Shown piece after piece: positions 33,601-42,009 of a stretch of DNA of 60,865 nt (the first letter of the stretch is position 1; each line of letters starts with the position of its first letter). The notes under the pieces were generated by a model. That model made no database searches, was not told where the DNA came from, and was given only the letters and a program-made list of their open reading frames with translations. The stretch is from assembly GCA_003565555.1 (NCBI GenBank), contig PXBH01000028.1, positions 1 through 60,865 on the forward strand. Reading direction: 5' to 3'. Origin of the DNA: Cryomorphaceae bacterium. Lineage in GTDB: Bacteria; Bacteroidota; Bacteroidia; Flavobacteriales_D; Cryomorphaceae. Position numbers and translations under genes: made by a program.

Positions 33601-35362
33601 TTGCCGCGGTGAGGCCGTCCGGCAGGGTCCAGGTACCGGCGCCGAAGCTCGGCACGGCTTCCGCCGCGAAGGTCAGTCCGCAGGTGCTTGCATCCGGTCC
33701 GGCATCGGCCGTCGGAAATTGTGCTTGCGGTACTTCGATTGCAAAGAGTCCCGTACAGCCGAGCTCAAGGTCGTTGAGCACCACCTCGTAAGTCCCGGAG
33801 GCGAGCCCGGTTCTGCTGAAGGGGCCCGGCCCGATGTCTGCCCATACGGCGGTGTAATCTCCCGAGCCGTAGATCACCTGAATATCGATTCCGCCGTCGT
33901 TTCCGTCGCAGGATTCGGGGGTGATCTCTACGCTGCTCGTCAGGGAGATGAATACGGTGACTTCGTCAAAATTTTGGCACGTGCTCTCCGGGTAGGCGCC
34001 CGTTGCGGTGAATACTACCGTAGAGTCTGTGGCCGCCGTCGGATTGTCACAGGGATTGCAGGAGAAGTCGGGGCCGGGCATGACTTCTTCTCCTTCGAGG
34101 GTCCAGGTGTGGGTGTCGCCGTTTTCGGCAAAAAGATTGACCGGTTCGCCCGCGCAAACGAGGGTATCCGCCTCGGCGACCACAGGTTTGCGCAAGACCA
34201 AATCAACGGCGTAAAAGGATTGACCGATCACGGGGCAGGCGTCATCCGATGCGGTGATCAAAAAAGAGCCGCCCGAAAAGTCTGCGGGCACAGTACCGCA
34301 GAAGGTCGCCGTAGCCGGATTGGTGCCGGCCACGGTCATTTCCGCATCGGGGATGAGGGCTTCAACCGTAGAGATGAGATCTACGGAATAGCTCGGCTCG
34401 GCCGAAGCGAAAGCTATTTCAAAACAGAAGTCATCCCCTTCGCAAACGCCTACTTCCGCGGGTCCCGTGGGGTAGCCCCCGCCGCTCACCCGGCTCAGGC
34501 TGCCCGCCACGGGGGCGGGTACGGGCGCGGGGCATGGATTGACGATAAAGGTAAAGTCGTGCGTGACCCGGCCTACCAGCACACCGTCTCTGTATTCGCA
34601 TACGGATACGGCTGTGTTGAACATGCCGGGGTTTGCCGGAGTTGCAGTGATTTGCCCGTTACCGGGGTTCAGCGTCATTCCCGGAAGGGGTTCCTCACCC
34701 GAATATGGCGGGGGATATTCCATCTCCTCGGGCGCCGTAGCCACGAGTGAGGTCAGGGCGGGTGTGAGGGCATATACCAGGCTGTCGCCGTCGGGCTCGC
34801 TGAAGCCGAGGTTGTAGAATATAGGTGATGCCACGCAGACGTAGGGGAGGTTGAGCACACCCATCGAAGGGGATGTATTGCAGGTGCCGTCTTCATTGTT
34901 CAAAAAGGCCTCGACATGGATGCGGCTCGTCTCGGGTGAGATGAGGTTGAGTACGTTGGTGCGGTTTTGTTCGGCTACCACGATGCGCCAGTCTGCACAG
35001 GGGTTCAGGGTCACTTCCGCTCGGTACACATTGAGTTCTGTGCCCGGTTCAAAGCCTCCCGCACACGTGCTTTGCGGCAGCGCAGAGGGGCAGAGTTGCG
35101 AGACTTCGGAGACCTCCGTCAGTGGAAAAGACACAAAGCCGGGGGTTTCACAGGAGGAATAGATGTACACGTTGAGGTCGGCAGCGGCAGGCTCCGGGTC
35201 GGCACAATTTCTGAAACGGTTTACGGTGATTTCGTACGTGCTGCCGTCGAGGCAGGTATAGCTGATGTTGATGCCGGAATTGTGGTCTGCGCGAAGGATT
35301 CCGCAGCAAAAAAACATTGCTGCGCAAAAGAGAAAATAAGCCGGTAACCTCGAGTCCGCCAT
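30680..35362 (-). CDS. Giant T9SS type B surface protein (gliding motility-associated C-terminus)
   Basis: Secreted protein of about 1560 residues. The signal peptide (MADSRLPAYFLFCAAMFFCC..) is followed by a domain opening INISYTCLDGSTYEITV, common at the N-terminus of such Bacteroidota proteins. Many Ig-like/PKD-type beta domains follow, acid-, alanine- and proline-rich with paired cysteines; two clear PKD-like copies are near the end (around TYTYTSAGTYPVSLEA and HFVYTFPEEGAVYSV). The last 90 residues, from LFMPNAFTPDGDGLNDLF to YRGTVTLLR, are the type B T9SS sorting domain. Probably anchored on the surface as an adhesin or matrix protein. I start it at the ATG at 35362, not the TTG three codons upstream. 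Confidence 0.9.
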   Translation of the reverse strand: MADSRLPAYFLFCAAMFFCCGILRADHNSGINISYTCLDGSTYEITVNRFRNCADPEPAAADLNVYIYSSCETPGFVSFPLTEVSEVSQLCPSALPQSTCAGGFEPGTELNVYRAEVTLNPCADWRIVVAEQNRTNVLNLISPETSRIHVEAFLNNEDGTCNTSPSMGVLNLPYVCVASPIFYNLGFSEPDGDSLVYALTPALTSLVATAPEEMEYPPPYSGEEPLPGMTLNPGNGQITATPANPGMFNTAVSVCEYRDGVLVGRVTHDFTFIVNPCPAPVPAPVAGSLSRVSGGGYPTGPAEVGVCEGDDFCFEIAFASAEPSYSVDLISTVEALIPDAEMTVAGTNPATATFCGTVPADFSGGSFLITASDDACPVIGQSFYAVDLVLRKPVVAEADTLVCAGEPVNLFAENGDTHTWTLEGEEVMPGPDFSCNPCDNPTAATDSTVVFTATGAYPESTCQNFDEVTVFISLTSSVEITPESCDGNDGGIDIQVIYGSGDYTAVWADIGPGPFSRTGLASGTYEVVLNDLELGCTGLFAIEVPQAQFPTADAGPDASTCGLTFAAEAVPSFGAGTWTLPDGLTAANPNDPQTAITAAAYGTYTLTWTEDAGAGCTDFDTAEITFIEPPTVSAALTDTACGSALTLPFTAQGDEIFWSVTAGLEVIQGTDSAEFTAAAEGAYIAVLTAVTEDICTATAETELVFFDIPELTLSAPQAVCDTLASVDGEATSGSFTWNLPSGVTAVTEGPGNLIEFVPESPGTYAFIAVSENGPCTVSDTTLVTFPGTPLISDPVFACTGFDALFTLTFTVTQGLPGTYGVQGLDGTFEGATFTSVALPSETPVEAILTDAADCGADTLSGTLFCPIITDAGSMSPDTLRPCDDGVSAAPASGVALDGNDTLLYALHTLPGPALGEVKAWSEFPEFSFGPDMVYETVYYISSVAGNATPDGVNLSDPFLSVAEGTPVVFYQSPEAVLSGELIACPYDTVAFTVEISGALPVTLTYSINGVSAAVTAEGPEYEIQTAEEGTYTLTSAASDWCTGSVSGSAVLTHYDLPAAQMSTDTFICEGDTGTLNIAFEGAAPFSYEVLLDSVSVGAFTANQDTATLPVEIGGTYSIANLSDAQCAAEGGPEVFLDVRPLPEAALGPDPVLCHGAVTPFGNPPEPGAFYTWDSVPGLGAFSGSPVNFTPSHDAPEPVTVTLGLTAVLNGCTQRDSARVTVYEIPEAEIFGYAPFCAGDTVALFGAGADSLSWLPEEAFTSPTEAVTRYTAEVTGPLALVVTNAGGCRDTAIVLGEVLPLPDAAFTAKNAEGCAPLETRFEQAAHAEDVSYTWHTDGRSFMRTAPDFTYTYTSAGTYPVSLEAVSSAGCTRVFDFPDTVRVYTTFADFRFSPQTPNSAQPRTEFTNLSPQDTESTWIVDSLIEGRSRHFVYTFPEEGAVYSVCLETRSAEGCLDRICRRVTVEDSFFLFMPNAFTPDGDGLNDLFGPVLSHYNPAEYEFWVADRRGNIVFRTTDPRRKWNGGGASGSHYEGTGVYVWQIEVRPDFDLEVQTYRGTVTLLR

Positions 35363-35368
35363 GCCGCA

Positions 35369-35400
35369 CAAAGATAAGGGACCCGCGGAAGCCGCTGAAA
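35369..35400 (-). promoter_or_regulatory. Promoter abutting the T9SS type B gene
   Basis: Minus strand: TTTC (35400-35397), exactly 20 nt, then TATCTTTG (35376-35369), a full match to TAnnTTTG. Six bases separate the box from the ATG at 35362, so the mRNA leader would be about zero to three bases. Confidence 0.5.
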
Positions 35401-35437
35401 TAAAAAACTTTGCTTTATCGGAATCCTTTGCGGAAAA

Positions 35438-36514
35438 TCAGGGATTGCTTTCCGCTTCGCGAACGAAGATGAGGTATACGGGGAAGTGGTCGCTGTAGCC
35501 GCCTTGATAATTCGGCCCCACGTAGGTGCGGAAGGGATAGCCCGCAAAGTTACCTTCGGCTTGGCGCAGGTAGGGCTTGTTGAATACCCGCGCGCCGTAG
35601 TATCTGTAGCGTCCGCCTTCCCCTGTGACCAGGGCTTCGGAAATGAGCATCTGGTCAAAGAGGTTCCACGTATCGCGCCACGCAAGGGTGCCGATGCCTT
35701 TGTTGAAAAGCTCCTCCATGGGGTTGAAGAGCTTTCCTTTGCGTGCATGTTCTTTTCTTCCCACCCCCCGCAGACCGCGGCGCACACTCGGGCTTACCGG
35801 GTCGTCGTTGAGGTCGCCCGTGTAGATGATTCGCGCCATGGGGTTAAGGTTGAGCAGAGAGTCTACGATACTCCGGCCCAGCTCGGCCGCTGCCATGCGG
35901 AGTGGCAGGCTGCGTTTCTCTCCGCCCCTTCTCGACGGCCAGTGCGCCACGAGCACATGAACGGTGTCGCCGTCGAGTACGCCGCTCACCACCAGTTGAT
36001 CCCGCGTGTAGAAGTTTGGCTTGTCTTCCACTTCGAGGGTGTAACTCTTGTGGTGGTACACTTGGTAGTGTTTGGGTTGGTAAATGAGGCCCACGTCTAC
36101 GCCGCGCCGGTCGGGAGAATCGTAGTGCACGATGTCATACCCCCGCTCTTTGAGGGGCGGTGTATTGATCAGGTCTTCGACCACTTCGCGGTTTTCAATT
36201 TCGGCAAGACCCAAAACAGCTACCCCGTCGGGGTGCACCTCCGTGCCCATTTCTCCGATGACTTTGGCGAGGTCGTCGAGTTTCTTCATGTATCGCTCGC
36301 TTGTCCATTTATACGTTCCTTCGGGAGTGAAGTCGCTGTCGCGAATGCCCGGGGTGTCGAGGGTGTCAAAGAGGTTTTCCACATTGTAAAACCCCACGCA
36401 GGCGGGCACGAAAGTTTGAGCTTTCAGCGGAAGCTCACTTGTGATCATCAGGACGCAAAGCAGCAGAATGCTCTTCGATATGCGGTCGAAATAAGGAAAT
36501 GAAACGGTCATCAT
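35438..36514 (-). CDS. Secreted endonuclease/exonuclease/phosphatase-family enzyme
   Basis: DNase I-like (EEP) fold of 358 residues with a signal peptide (ending LPLKAQ, near residue 35). The family cleaves phosphodiester or phosphate bonds in nucleic acids, lipids or inositol phosphates with a divalent metal. Seen: VGFYNVENLFDT, the metal glutamate in GLAEIENREV, the RRGVDVGLIY strand, AHWPSRRGGEKRS with the catalytic histidine, TGDLNDDPVSP and the terminal SDHFPVYL. All key positions are kept. Export and the absence of a lipobox suggest a periplasmic or secreted enzyme. Start taken at the first of two ATGs (36514 or 36511). It is divergent from the TonB receptor, with 172 nt between them. 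Confidence 0.88.
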   Translation of the reverse strand: MMTVSFPYFDRISKSILLLCVLMITSELPLKAQTFVPACVGFYNVENLFDTLDTPGIRDSDFTPEGTYKWTSERYMKKLDDLAKVIGEMGTEVHPDGVAVLGLAEIENREVVEDLINTPPLKERGYDIVHYDSPDRRGVDVGLIYQPKHYQVYHHKSYTLEVEDKPNFYTRDQLVVSGVLDGDTVHVLVAHWPSRRGGEKRSLPLRMAAAELGRSIVDSLLNLNPMARIIYTGDLNDDPVSPSVRRGLRGVGRKEHARKGKLFNPMEELFNKGIGTLAWRDTWNLFDQMLISEALVTGEGGRYRYYGARVFNKPYLRQAEGNFAGYPFRTYVGPNYQGGYSDHFPVYLIFVREAESNP

Positions 36515-36531
36515 TAATCTTTTGCGGATGT

Positions 36532-36586
36532 CAAATGTAAATAAAGGAACGGAGTTCGAAGAGAAGCAAATTCGGTTCCAAACCGA
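36532..36586. promoter_or_regulatory. Divergent control region: EEP -7 box and palindrome
   Basis: Minus-strand TACATTTG (36539-36532), a full TAnnTTTG match, 17 nt before the EEP start. At 36572-36586 there is a perfect palindrome TCGGTT-CCA-AACCGA, placed between the divergent EEP and TonB receptor genes, a fitting position for an operator acting on both. No clear promoter pair is visible for the receptor; TAATATTG at 36661-36668 is the best -7-like box. Confidence 0.38.
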
Positions 36587-36686
36587 TGAAGGCATTGTCA
36601 CGGTTTGTTTAATCTTCCGTTAAATTTCGGCGACCTGTCCGAATTTCCGCGGGGTGTGCTTAATATTGCACATCAATTAACCAATT

Positions 36687-39233
36687 TTGTACAAGTTTCA
36701 ACTATTCAGAGCGGCCCTCCTTTCGGGATTTGTGTTTTGGGCCCTCTCAGTATCCGCACAGCAGGATACTTCACAGGTGAGCCTCGCTGCAGATACGCTG
36801 GATTTTTACGACAATCCGCAGATGCCCGATTTCACCATCAGCGCGGAAGACTTGGATGCCGAGTTGGAGTCACAGGATATTTCGGGCATATTGCAATCAT
36901 CGCGGGATGTATTTACCTCCACGGCGGGATTCAACTTCGGGGCGGCACGGTTTCGCATCCGCGGCTACAACTCTGACCACACCCTGATTTCGATCAACGG
37001 TGTTCAGGTGAACGATCTCGAGACGGGCCGCACCACTTGGTGGCGCTGGGGCGGGCTGAATGATGTGACGCGCTTTATGACCATCCGCACGGGGCTGCAT
37101 CCGAGCCGCTATAATTTCGGCGGCATCGGCGGTCATGCCGAAATCGATGCGCGCGCTTCTAATTTCCGGAAGGGAACAAGGGCCTCTTTTGCCGCCGCAA
37201 ACCGCACATACCGACAGCGCATCATGGCGACCCATGCCACCGGCATGATGGACAACGGTTGGGCATTTGCGGTCTCGATATCGCGAAGATGGGCCCAAGA
37301 AGGCTTTGTGGAGGGAACTCCGAACGATGCCTACGCCTATTTTTTTTCAGCCGAAAAAAAGTTGAACGAGCGCCACAGCATCGGCCTCGTGACCTACGGA
37401 GCCCCGAGCATATCGGCCGCTGCGGGTCTGTCGGTGCAGGAGGCTTACGACCTTGCCGGAACGAACTACTACAACCCGAATTGGGGATTTCAAAACGGCG
37501 AAAAGCGCAATGCCCGCATCCGCAACAATTTTCAGCCGATGACCATGGCGACCCACTACTACACGCCGAATCGGAATACGAAGCTGCAAACTTCTGTTTT
37601 CTACTCCTTCGGGCGCAGCGGGTTCAGCGGCCTGAACTGGTGGGATGCGCGCGACCCGCGCCCGGACTTCTACCGGTATTTGCCCAGCTTTTACCAAGAA
37701 GGGACTACGGAATTCAACGCAGCTACGGAAGCCTGGCAAAACGATGTAAACCGGCGTCAGATTAACTGGAACCGCTTGTACGATGCCAACCGCAACAACC
37801 TTTTTACCGTGGAGAATGCAAACGGCATAGAAGGCAATACGGTGACCGGAATGCGCAGCAAGTATATTCAGGACGAAATGCGCGACGACCTGACTTGGTA
37901 CGGATTTAACTCGGTATATACCAGGCGTCTCAACGACCGATCGCGCATCACGATAGGGGGGAGCGGCCACATTCATACCACAGACAATTACCGCATGGTG
38001 AAAGACCTTTTGGGCGGTGATTTTTGGATGGACATCGACCAGTTTGCCCTGCGGGACTTCAACAACCCTGACGTGGCCCAAAATGACCTCGATACCCCCA
38101 ACCGCCTCGTCGGCGTGGGCGACCGCTTCGGATTTGATTTTTCGTTGCATACGCGGCGTTTCAACGCTTTTTCGCAATACGAAATCAATTTCAAGAAACT
38201 CGACCTCTATTTCGGAGCCGACGTGTCGAACACCTCCTTTTGGCGGGACAGCCGCCTGCGAAACGGACGCTTTCCCGATGATTCGTTCGGAGAATCGGAC
38301 GTGCAAAACTTTACTCACTACGGGCTGAAGGCGGGCGCTGAATATAAAATCACCGGCCGCCACTACCTCACGGGTAATGTGATGCATCAGACCCGTCCGC
38401 CCTCACCGCGGTTTTCTTACCTCTCGCCGAGGATGCGGCATGAGGTCATCCCCGGGCTTACCACGGAAAACATATTCGGCGGTGACTTCAGCTACCACAT
38501 TCGCTATCCGAGGTTCAAGATGCGGGCCACCCTCTTCTACACCGAGATCAACGATCAGGTATGGGCGCGGAGCTTTTGGCACGATGAGTTGCGCACATTG
38601 GTCAACTACAGCATGACCGGTGTAGACCACCTTCACATGGGTACCGAAATAGGCATTCGGGCCAACGTGAGTCCCACCGTGGAGCTCAACGCCGTTTACG
38701 CCGGCGGACAATACCTCTGGAACAGCCGTCCCACAGCCACCATCACCAGAGACAATGCCCCGGAAATTCTGGCTACGGACCGCACGGTTTATATCCGAAA
38801 TTTTCGGGTGGGCGGTATGCCGCAAACGGCTGCCTCGGCAGGTCTGCGCTACAATTCACCGAAATATTGGTTTGCCGGGTTTAATGCCAACTTTTTTGGC
38901 CATATTTACCTTGATCCGAATCCCGACAGAAGAACCTCTGAGGCATTGGGCAATTTTGTAACCGACGATCCGCAGTGGTCAGCACTGCTGAATCAAACCC
39001 GGCTCGACAACCATTTCACAGCCGATATCTTCTTTGGAAAATCTTGGCGGGTGAAAAGAAAGTACTTTATCAACGTGAATGTCAATATCACAAATATTCT
39101 CGACAACCGAGAATTTGCCGTGGGCGGATTCGAGCAGCTTCGCTATGACCGCACCGACATTGATCGTTTTCCGCCGCGCCTGAGCTATTTGTTCGGACGC
39201 ACCTTTTTTGCCATGGTATCCTTTAGATTTTAG
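36687..39233 (+). CDS. TonB-dependent outer-membrane receptor
   Basis: A 848-residue receptor. Signal peptide 1-25 (ends SVSAQ). The plug domain (about 45-160) includes FRIRGYNSDHTLISINGVQVND and GGIGGHAEID; the rest is a 22-strand-type barrel rich in aromatic and Asn residues, ending FFAMVSFRF with the terminal Phe of outer-membrane barrels. It lacks the carboxypeptidase-regulatory N-terminal domain of SusC proteins. It would bring a ligand across the outer membrane with TonB energy. Only a TTG start (36687) fits the signal peptide. Downstream are a DUF5689 lipoprotein and two T9SS proteins; a secreted EEP enzyme is divergent. The ligand is inferred to be a nucleic acid breakdown product or other phosphodiester. 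Confidence 0.92.
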   Translation: MYKFQLFRAALLSGFVFWALSVSAQQDTSQVSLAADTLDFYDNPQMPDFTISAEDLDAELESQDISGILQSSRDVFTSTAGFNFGAARFRIRGYNSDHTLISINGVQVNDLETGRTTWWRWGGLNDVTRFMTIRTGLHPSRYNFGGIGGHAEIDARASNFRKGTRASFAAANRTYRQRIMATHATGMMDNGWAFAVSISRRWAQEGFVEGTPNDAYAYFFSAEKKLNERHSIGLVTYGAPSISAAAGLSVQEAYDLAGTNYYNPNWGFQNGEKRNARIRNNFQPMTMATHYYTPNRNTKLQTSVFYSFGRSGFSGLNWWDARDPRPDFYRYLPSFYQEGTTEFNAATEAWQNDVNRRQINWNRLYDANRNNLFTVENANGIEGNTVTGMRSKYIQDEMRDDLTWYGFNSVYTRRLNDRSRITIGGSGHIHTTDNYRMVKDLLGGDFWMDIDQFALRDFNNPDVAQNDLDTPNRLVGVGDRFGFDFSLHTRRFNAFSQYEINFKKLDLYFGADVSNTSFWRDSRLRNGRFPDDSFGESDVQNFTHYGLKAGAEYKITGRHYLTGNVMHQTRPPSPRFSYLSPRMRHEVIPGLTTENIFGGDFSYHIRYPRFKMRATLFYTEINDQVWARSFWHDELRTLVNYSMTGVDHLHMGTEIGIRANVSPTVELNAVYAGGQYLWNSRPTATITRDNAPEILATDRTVYIRNFRVGGMPQTAASAGLRYNSPKYWFAGFNANFFGHIYLDPNPDRRTSEALGNFVTDDPQWSALLNQTRLDNHFTADIFFGKSWRVKRKYFINVNVNITNILDNREFAVGGFEQLRYDRTDIDRFPPRLSYLFGRTFFAMVSFRF

Positions 39234-39238
39234 TGACG

Positions 39239-40558
39239 ATGAAAACGAATTTAATTTTCACTCCCCTTGCTTGGATCGTTTTGGTCATCGCTGCGCTTGT
39301 TGCGGGCGGATGCGAACGAGAGTATGACGAGCCGCCGCCCAGGGTGGTGCCGGTGGGCAATGTGCTCAATATTGAGGAGCTGAAATCCCTCTATCAGGGC
39401 CAGCGGGTGCGCTTCGACACGGCTTACTCAGTGTATGCCGTAGTGGTAGCCGATGAGCAAAGCGGCAACTTGTTTCGCAACATTCACGTGCAGGATAATA
39501 CCGGTGCAATCGTGCTCAGGATCAATACGCCGGGTGGACTTTACGAGGGGGATTCGGTGCGCATCTTCCTTCCCGGTACCGTGCTCAACAGCTTTCAGAA
39601 CATGATGCAATTGGACTCCGTGGATGTAGATATCAATATTGTAAAGCAGGCCACGCAGGTACATGTGGAGCCCAAATCGGTAACCCTCGCCGAGGTGACC
39701 TCAGAACTGCAGGGACAGCTGCTCCGTGTGGAAGGGGTGGAATTTACGGAAAGTGACTTGGGAAGAACTTTTGCCAATGCCGAAACCCAGCAGACGGAAA
39801 ACCGAACCATCACCGACTGCGACGGCAATACTCTGTTGGTACGCACCAGCGGTTTTGCAAATTTTGCCGGAGCAACCGTTCCGGAAGGAAACGGATCGAT
39901 TGTGGCGGTGCTGGGCCAATTCAACAATGACCTCCAGCTCTTCATCCGCAGACTGCCGGAAGTGGTGATGGAGGATCCGCGTTGCACCGGCGGAGGCAGC
40001 GGAGGCGGGGAATGCGAGTATGATGTAAACCCTGTTGCACAAGTGGCGCAGAACTTCGATGACGTTGCCAATGACAATACAGACTATGCCAATCCCAATT
40101 GGCAAAACATCAACGTACAGGGCTCCCGAAGGTGGCGGGGTCGAATATTTCAAAACGACAAGTACCTCCGCGCCACAGGTTTTATCGGGCAGGGTGCCGA
40201 AGTGCCTCCAACCGAAATGTGGTTGATCACGCCGCCTGTGATTGCTTCTCAGGCGCCCACACTCACCTTCAGGTCGGCGCAAGCCTTCTGGAGCCACGAT
40301 GAAGATGTACCTTTTCAGGTGCTGATCTCTCACGATTACGACGGCTGTGATACGGAAGAGGCCACTTGGACGGAAATCACCAACCTGAACAGACCCACCC
40401 AAAGCAACAGCAACTACCAATGGGTGCCCAGCGGAAACGTACCGCTGACCCAATATTTGCCGCAAGGCTACCAGGGAACCTACCACATCGCCTTCAAATA
40501 CTACTCAGTGGGAACCCAAACCACGACCATTGACATCGACGACATTAACATCCAATAA
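39239..40558 (+). CDS. DUF5689 surface lipoprotein
   Basis: Predicted lipoprotein of 439 residues. Signal peptide with lipobox LVAGGC (C25); the following residues EREYDEPP are acidic, as in Bacteroidota surface-export signals. Residues about 40-240 match the DUF5689 pattern, two beta-barrel halves that look OB-like (VYAVVVADEQSGNLFRNIHV.. and LLRVEGVEF..). A Gly/Ser linker (GGGSGGG) leads to a C-terminal region (about 258-439) that resembles the choice-of-anchor J jelly roll (NFDDVANDNTDYANPNW). The gene starts 5 nt after the receptor stop, taking the ATG at 39239, so the two are coupled much like susC/susD; it may be the substrate-capturing lid. No enzyme motif is seen. Confidence 0.82.
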   Translation: MKTNLIFTPLAWIVLVIAALVAGGCEREYDEPPPRVVPVGNVLNIEELKSLYQGQRVRFDTAYSVYAVVVADEQSGNLFRNIHVQDNTGAIVLRINTPGGLYEGDSVRIFLPGTVLNSFQNMMQLDSVDVDINIVKQATQVHVEPKSVTLAEVTSELQGQLLRVEGVEFTESDLGRTFANAETQQTENRTITDCDGNTLLVRTSGFANFAGATVPEGNGSIVAVLGQFNNDLQLFIRRLPEVVMEDPRCTGGGSGGGECEYDVNPVAQVAQNFDDVANDNTDYANPNWQNINVQGSRRWRGRIFQNDKYLRATGFIGQGAEVPPTEMWLITPPVIASQAPTLTFRSAQAFWSHDEDVPFQVLISHDYDGCDTEEATWTEITNLNRPTQSNSNYQWVPSGNVPLTQYLPQGYQGTYHIAFKYYSVGTQTTTIDIDDINIQ

Positions 40559-40581
40559 CCACACTTTTAAACCCTGACATC

Positions 40582-41916
40582 ATGAAACAATTTGCTTTTC
40601 TTTTTTCTGCCTGCTTATTTGCAGTGCAGGTGTCCGCTCAGCTTGTCGACAGCGACTTCGGCACATGGAGCGGCGGTCTGCCCGAAGGATGGGCCGGCTC
40701 AAAGACCAATCTGGCCGCAGCCTCGATCAATGAAATAGACAATGACGGAGGTTTCGGCGATGCCGCAGTACAACTGGTGCGCACCGAAAGCGGCCACCAG
40801 CGATTCACCACGCAGCCCCACGACGTTGAGGCAGGTGTGAGCTACGAAATCACCTTCTGGGCCCGCGGAAACGGTGATGTGCGCACCGGACTTTTTGACG
40901 ACCGCAGCGAGGGATTCGGTTACGTATACAACAGCTACGTGAGCCTCAGCTCCGGGGAATGGAATGCCTTCACCCAAACCATCACGGCAGAGGAGACCGT
41001 CAGCAATGCCGAGTTTATCTTTTCGGTGAGAAACACTTCGGGCATGCACGTTCAGATCGACCGCGCCGTAATCGCCGAAGCGGGTGCCCCGGAAGCAGTT
41101 TCGATTTATGACATACAGTTTACCACCGATCCCTCGGGCGACTCTCCCCTGGCAGGAAGCACGGTGCTCACCGGCGGTATTGTGACCGCATTTTGGGAAG
41201 ATAACGGGTTCTGGATTCAAAACAATTCAGGCCCCTGGCAGGGCGTGTTTGTATTCGCTCCGAACCAGACTGTGGTCGAAGGTGACAGCGTGGTGCTTAC
41301 CGCACAGGTGGTCGAGCACTTCGGCATGACTCAACTGACCAACCCTACCGGCTTCAATGTGGAAAGCACCGGCAATGCAGTGCCCGCTCCTGCCGCGATC
41401 ACCACGGCCGATGCCAATACAGAACCCTTTGAGGGCGTTTTGGTGCAAGTGTCCGGCGCAGAGGTGGTGAATCCCAACTCCGGCTTCGGGCAATTCATTG
41501 TCAACGACGGATCCGGTGAGGCTTTGATCAACCGAAATATCTACGACTTTTTCGTGACACAGGGCGAGGTGCTCGATATTACGGGCCCTACCTATTACTC
41601 TTTTCAAGAATTTAAGATCAAACCGCGTTCGGCAGCCGATATACAGCCCTCACTCAGCACCTCGTCTCGGTCGGCATCTGATCTCAATGTATTTCCCGTG
41701 CCGGCCTCTGATGTGTTGAATGTGGACTGGACGGCCCTCGATACCGAGCGTGTGGACTACACTCTCTTTGACCTTTCCGGAAAAGTGGTGCGGCAGGGTA
41801 CTTGGACCGATCGTAGGTCAGAAATCTCCGTAAGCGCGCTCCCCGCGGGAATGTACCAACTTCAGCTCCGCAACGGAAGCGAGGTAGTACACCGACCGGT
41901 AGTAGTAACGCGTTGA
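40582..41916 (+). CDS. T9SS-secreted protein with jelly-roll and OB-like domains
   Basis: Secreted protein of 444 residues. Signal peptide about 1-19 (VQVSAQ). Residues about 20-170 form a carbohydrate-binding-like jelly roll (FTTQPHDVEAGVSYEITFWA). Residues about 175-358 (VSIYDIQFTTDPSGDSPLAG.., GIVTAFWEDNGFWIQN, QTVVEGDSVVLTAQVVEHFG) resemble the OB-fold region found beside extracellular nucleases such as YhcR, but with no nuclease domain attached. The end (FPVPASDVLNVDW to RPVVVTR) is a type A T9SS sorting domain. It is 23 nt after the DUF5689 gene and closes the receptor operon at a strong terminator. Role inferred: an extracellular binding protein. Confidence 0.8.
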   Translation: MKQFAFLFSACLFAVQVSAQLVDSDFGTWSGGLPEGWAGSKTNLAAASINEIDNDGGFGDAAVQLVRTESGHQRFTTQPHDVEAGVSYEITFWARGNGDVRTGLFDDRSEGFGYVYNSYVSLSSGEWNAFTQTITAEETVSNAEFIFSVRNTSGMHVQIDRAVIAEAGAPEAVSIYDIQFTTDPSGDSPLAGSTVLTGGIVTAFWEDNGFWIQNNSGPWQGVFVFAPNQTVVEGDSVVLTAQVVEHFGMTQLTNPTGFNVESTGNAVPAPAAITTADANTEPFEGVLVQVSGAEVVNPNSGFGQFIVNDGSGEALINRNIYDFFVTQGEVLDITGPTYYSFQEFKIKPRSAADIQPSLSTSSRSASDLNVFPVPASDVLNVDWTALDTERVDYTLFDLSGKVVRQGTWTDRRSEISVSALPAGMYQLQLRNGSEVVHRPVVVTR

Positions 41917-41940
41917 TTTCAAAATACCGGTGAAAATAAC

Positions 41941-41977
41941 CGAAAGGAGGACTGCGACAGTTCTCCTTTCGCTTTTT
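41941..41977 (+). terminator. Intrinsic terminator of the receptor operon
   Basis: Stem CGAAAGGAG (41941-41949) with CTCCTTTCG (41963-41971), extended inside by ACTG/CAGT around a three-base loop, then C and five T. It separates the three-gene receptor operon from the PLD gene. Confidence 0.85.
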
Positions 41978-42005
41978 CGAATCTATTCGGTTCACCATAT
42001 CTTTA
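41975..42005 (+). promoter_or_regulatory. Candidate promoter of the PLD gene
   Basis: TTTC (41975-41978), a 19-nt spacer, then TATCTTTA (41998-42005), one mismatch from TAnnTTTG. The ATG is four bases further, which would make the mRNA leaderless. The -33 part lies in the T-run of the preceding terminator. Confidence 0.42.
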
Positions 42006-42009
42006 CAGG

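Noticed and set aside
33212-34750. Plus-strand open frame of 512 codons opposite the T9SS type B gene
   Set aside because: Arg- and Gly-rich, no domain pattern; the opposite strand encodes a protein with signal peptide and sorting domain.
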